Assembly (NCBI GenBank): GCA_027579435.1
Contig: JANBPK010001355.1
Coordinates: 1 to 21,039, forward strand
Source of the DNA: Candolleomyces eurysporus
Taxonomy: Eukaryota; Basidiomycota; Agaricomycetes; Agaricales; Psathyrellaceae
DNA length: 21,039 bases
Reading direction: 5' to 3'
Below, piece by piece: positions 19,709-21,039 of the stretch. How positions within the stretch are numbered: the stretch's first letter is position 1; each line of letters opens with the position of its first letter. The position numbers were made by a program, and so were the translations under genes. The notes under the pieces were generated by a model. The model was not told the origin of the DNA, ran no database searches, and saw nothing but the letters and a program-made list of their open reading frames with translations.

Positions 19709-20530
19709 ATCGGTCCAAATGTGTTTATTTTAGTTACTCTGTGCTTTTTACCAACATTGCGACTGTTCCTGCGCCTGCCTGATCACCGTAAATGTGAAGT
19801 AGTCGCAAATTTTTCGACGATTATTGAGGTGGAGGCTTGCTACCTCCAACCATGTCGAGCTAGCCCCAACAACCATGCAGGACATCTATTTTCCTATCAC
19901 TCCGCCACCCAACGATGCATTGCAACCGCGAAATCACTCTCAGATATGTTAGACCAAGCTGTAGGGCCACATCTGCCGCTGTTAACACCGATGTTCTGTG
20001 GTTGGTGAGACAGGAAGGACGCGGTGTTGAGGGCGCATTCTGAGCAAGTAGCTCTCAATAATGCTTGAAGTTCACATGTACTGAAGCCTGGCTGCTACAG
20101 TGATTCTCCTCTGAAGGTTCTTGTTGCAGCTGTGGGCTCCATGGAGGGCTGGCTTGGAGCCTTGTCATGTGTAAAGTGATAACTAACGAGACTGGTGCTA
20201 TTCAGCCAGTGGGTAGAAAAGCTGATGGCAAGCCCCAATATCCAATACAATACTACCTTTGCTTTGGCATTGAGGTCAAACTATGTCACTCACAAGGGAT
20301 AAAAATGACCTGAAATCCAAGTTACATTGTCCAAGCTGACATTCACCAAAGTAGAAGATAAATGCATTGAACTACTCTGACCTGGATATAGAGTATGCAA
20401 AATATAAGTATTCAATATCAACATGGTGCATGAAGAGGAAAGAAAACAAATTTATGGTAAGTACAACATATACAAGAAAGGAGATGACAGCACAAAAAAT
20501 ATTTGGGATCTAAATCTGAGAGATTTTGGT
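19709..20530. other. Gene-free spacer, becoming AT-rich to the right
   Basis: About 820 bases between the La pseudogene and the NLR 3' end. Plus-strand open frames near 19721-20008 and 20423-20650 are short and unrecognised; the latter sits next to and antisense to the NLR end. A short perfect hairpin (ggctcca / tggagcc, 20135-20141 and 20155-20161) is present. Composition becomes more AT-rich from about 20170. Confidence 0.45.
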
Positions 20531-21039
20531 TTAATCATAATCCCTAAGCACTTGAGAGATGTCAAGAATATAGAGTCTGCCATTTTTACACCCAACAGCT
20601 GCAAGGGAGAATGTAGAGTCAAAAGCTACATGGGCAATGTCCCAGCTTGAGGGAAACCAGCAAAGTGGAACCATTGTTGGCAACAAATTCTGGCCAACCA
20701 GTTTGACTCTAACCAATCCAGAAACAGATGGGGTGGGTTTTATCAGATTTGCATAAAATGTTGAAGAGTTGGAAAAAAGCATGAAAAGAAATTCATCTTC
20801 CAGAGTGGCAAGAAGGGTTTGTGCTTGGCTGTCCCACAGGCGCAGTGTCTTATCATCTGCTGCAGATGCCAGAATTTTCCCATCAGGTGAGAATGCAACA
20901 CTCTTGACATAATTGGAATGGCCTTTAAGAGTGGCAAGAAGGGTTCCTGCTTGGCTGTCCCACAGGCCCACTACTAGGTCATGTCCTGCAGATGCTAGTG
21001 TTTGCCCATCAGGTGAGAAGGCAACACCCTTTACCATAT
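20531..21039 (-). CDS. WD40-repeat C-terminus of an NLR-type protein (5' part off the right edge)
   Basis: The minus strand enters from the right edge and reads two WD40 blades (VAFSPDGQTLASAGHDLVVG, LWDSQAGTLLATL; then GHSNYVKSVAFSPDGKILAS, LWDSQAQTLLATL). A non-repeat tail follows, ending GRLYILDISQVLRDYD and TAA at 20533-20531. The ATG at 21037 is internal to a blade, not a start. This tail type is familiar from C-termini of basidiomycete NACHT-WD40 proteins, but the NACHT domain itself is not visible here, so plain WD40 protein is the alternative. The two blades are nearly identical at DNA level over a 126-nt period. Confidence 0.75.
   Translation of the reverse strand, partial: MVKGVAFSPDGQTLASAGHDLVVGLWDSQAGTLLATLKGHSNYVKSVAFSPDGKILASAADDKTLRLWDSQAQTLLATLEDEFLFMLFSNSSTFYANLIKPTPSVSGLVRVKLVGQNLLPTMVPLCWFPSSWDIAHVAFDSTFSLAAVGCKNGRLYILDISQVLRDYD
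20802..21039 (-). repeat. Tandem WD40 coding repeats, 126-nt period
   Basis: Starting at 20802 and again at 20928 the plus strand reads agagtggcaagaagggtt, followed two bases later by tgcttggctgtcccacagg in both. Later parts (catcaggtgagaa, gcaacac) also recur with the same spacing. The period of 126 nt equals 42 codons, the usual length of one WD40 blade in the high-identity repeat class of fungal NLRs. Confidence 0.8.

Noticed and set aside
20423..20650. A 75-codon plus-strand open frame at the right side
   Set aside because: It overlaps the WD40 gene tail in antisense, is in AT-rich sequence and has no recognisable features.
1..21039. RIP-like C-to-T mutation as the cause of pseudogenes
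   Set aside because: A few stops fit transitions (CAA to TAA, TGG to TAG), but most lesions are indels and no strong AT skew is seen between the two copies by eye. A proper count of directional substitutions would be needed.
1..21039. tRNA, rRNA, CRISPR or bacterial operon features
   Set aside because: No cloverleaf with intact arms, rRNA-like stretch or regularly spaced repeat was found by reading, and spliceosomal introns show the DNA is eukaryotic.

Overview
This window looks like nuclear DNA of a mushroom-forming basidiomycete (Agaricomycetes). The protein-coding pieces are split by many short GT-AG introns of about 50-66 nt, and the families are typical of that group: NACHT/WD40 NOD-like receptors (NLRs), a fungal Hsp70-like ATPase, WSC-domain proteins, a GH18 chitinase fragment, a La RNA-binding protein and a P-loop NTPase/nuclease-like protein. 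Scattered ambiguous bases (N) and several frame breaks inside homopolymers suggest a draft-quality consensus, so a single-base frameshift in a homopolymer is weaker evidence of gene death than the other lesions.

Layout: (1) 1-2703, minus: 5' two-thirds of an NLR gene with N-terminal exons and a NACHT domain; the C-terminal repeats lie off the left edge. (2) 3107-5470, minus: a decayed Hsp70-like gene whose middle piece (about 4186-4313) reads on the opposite strand. (3) 5947-8907: first copy of a duplicated block, namely a four-WSC-domain gene (plus), an orphan first exon of a GH18 chitinase (minus) and a La gene cut off after the La motif (plus). (4) 8891-9150: a short repeat, block A, fused to the cut La gene. 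(5) 9150-11900: mostly unassigned, with one TATA-type promoter and weak coding candidates. (6) 11906-15060, plus: a multi-exon P-loop NTPase with a C-terminal PD-(D/E)XK-like region. (7) 15471-15740: second copy of block A. (8) 15887-19708: second copy of the WSC / GH18-fragment / La block; here La keeps all its domains but is broken by frameshifts. (9) 19709-20530: no recognisable gene. (10) 20531-21039, minus: the WD40 C-terminus of a second NLR-like gene entering from the right edge.

Taken together this is an accessory, rearranged region: NLR pieces on the same strand at both edges, three pseudogene families between them, and an NTPase/nuclease gene lying between two copies of block A. The only genes that might be functional are the NTPase, the two edge NLRs and possibly an unassigned gene near 10.6-11.4 kb. 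The strongest observations are the strand switch inside the Hsp70-like gene, the block duplication with its La/block A junction, and the GH18 first exon that ends at the same point in both copies.
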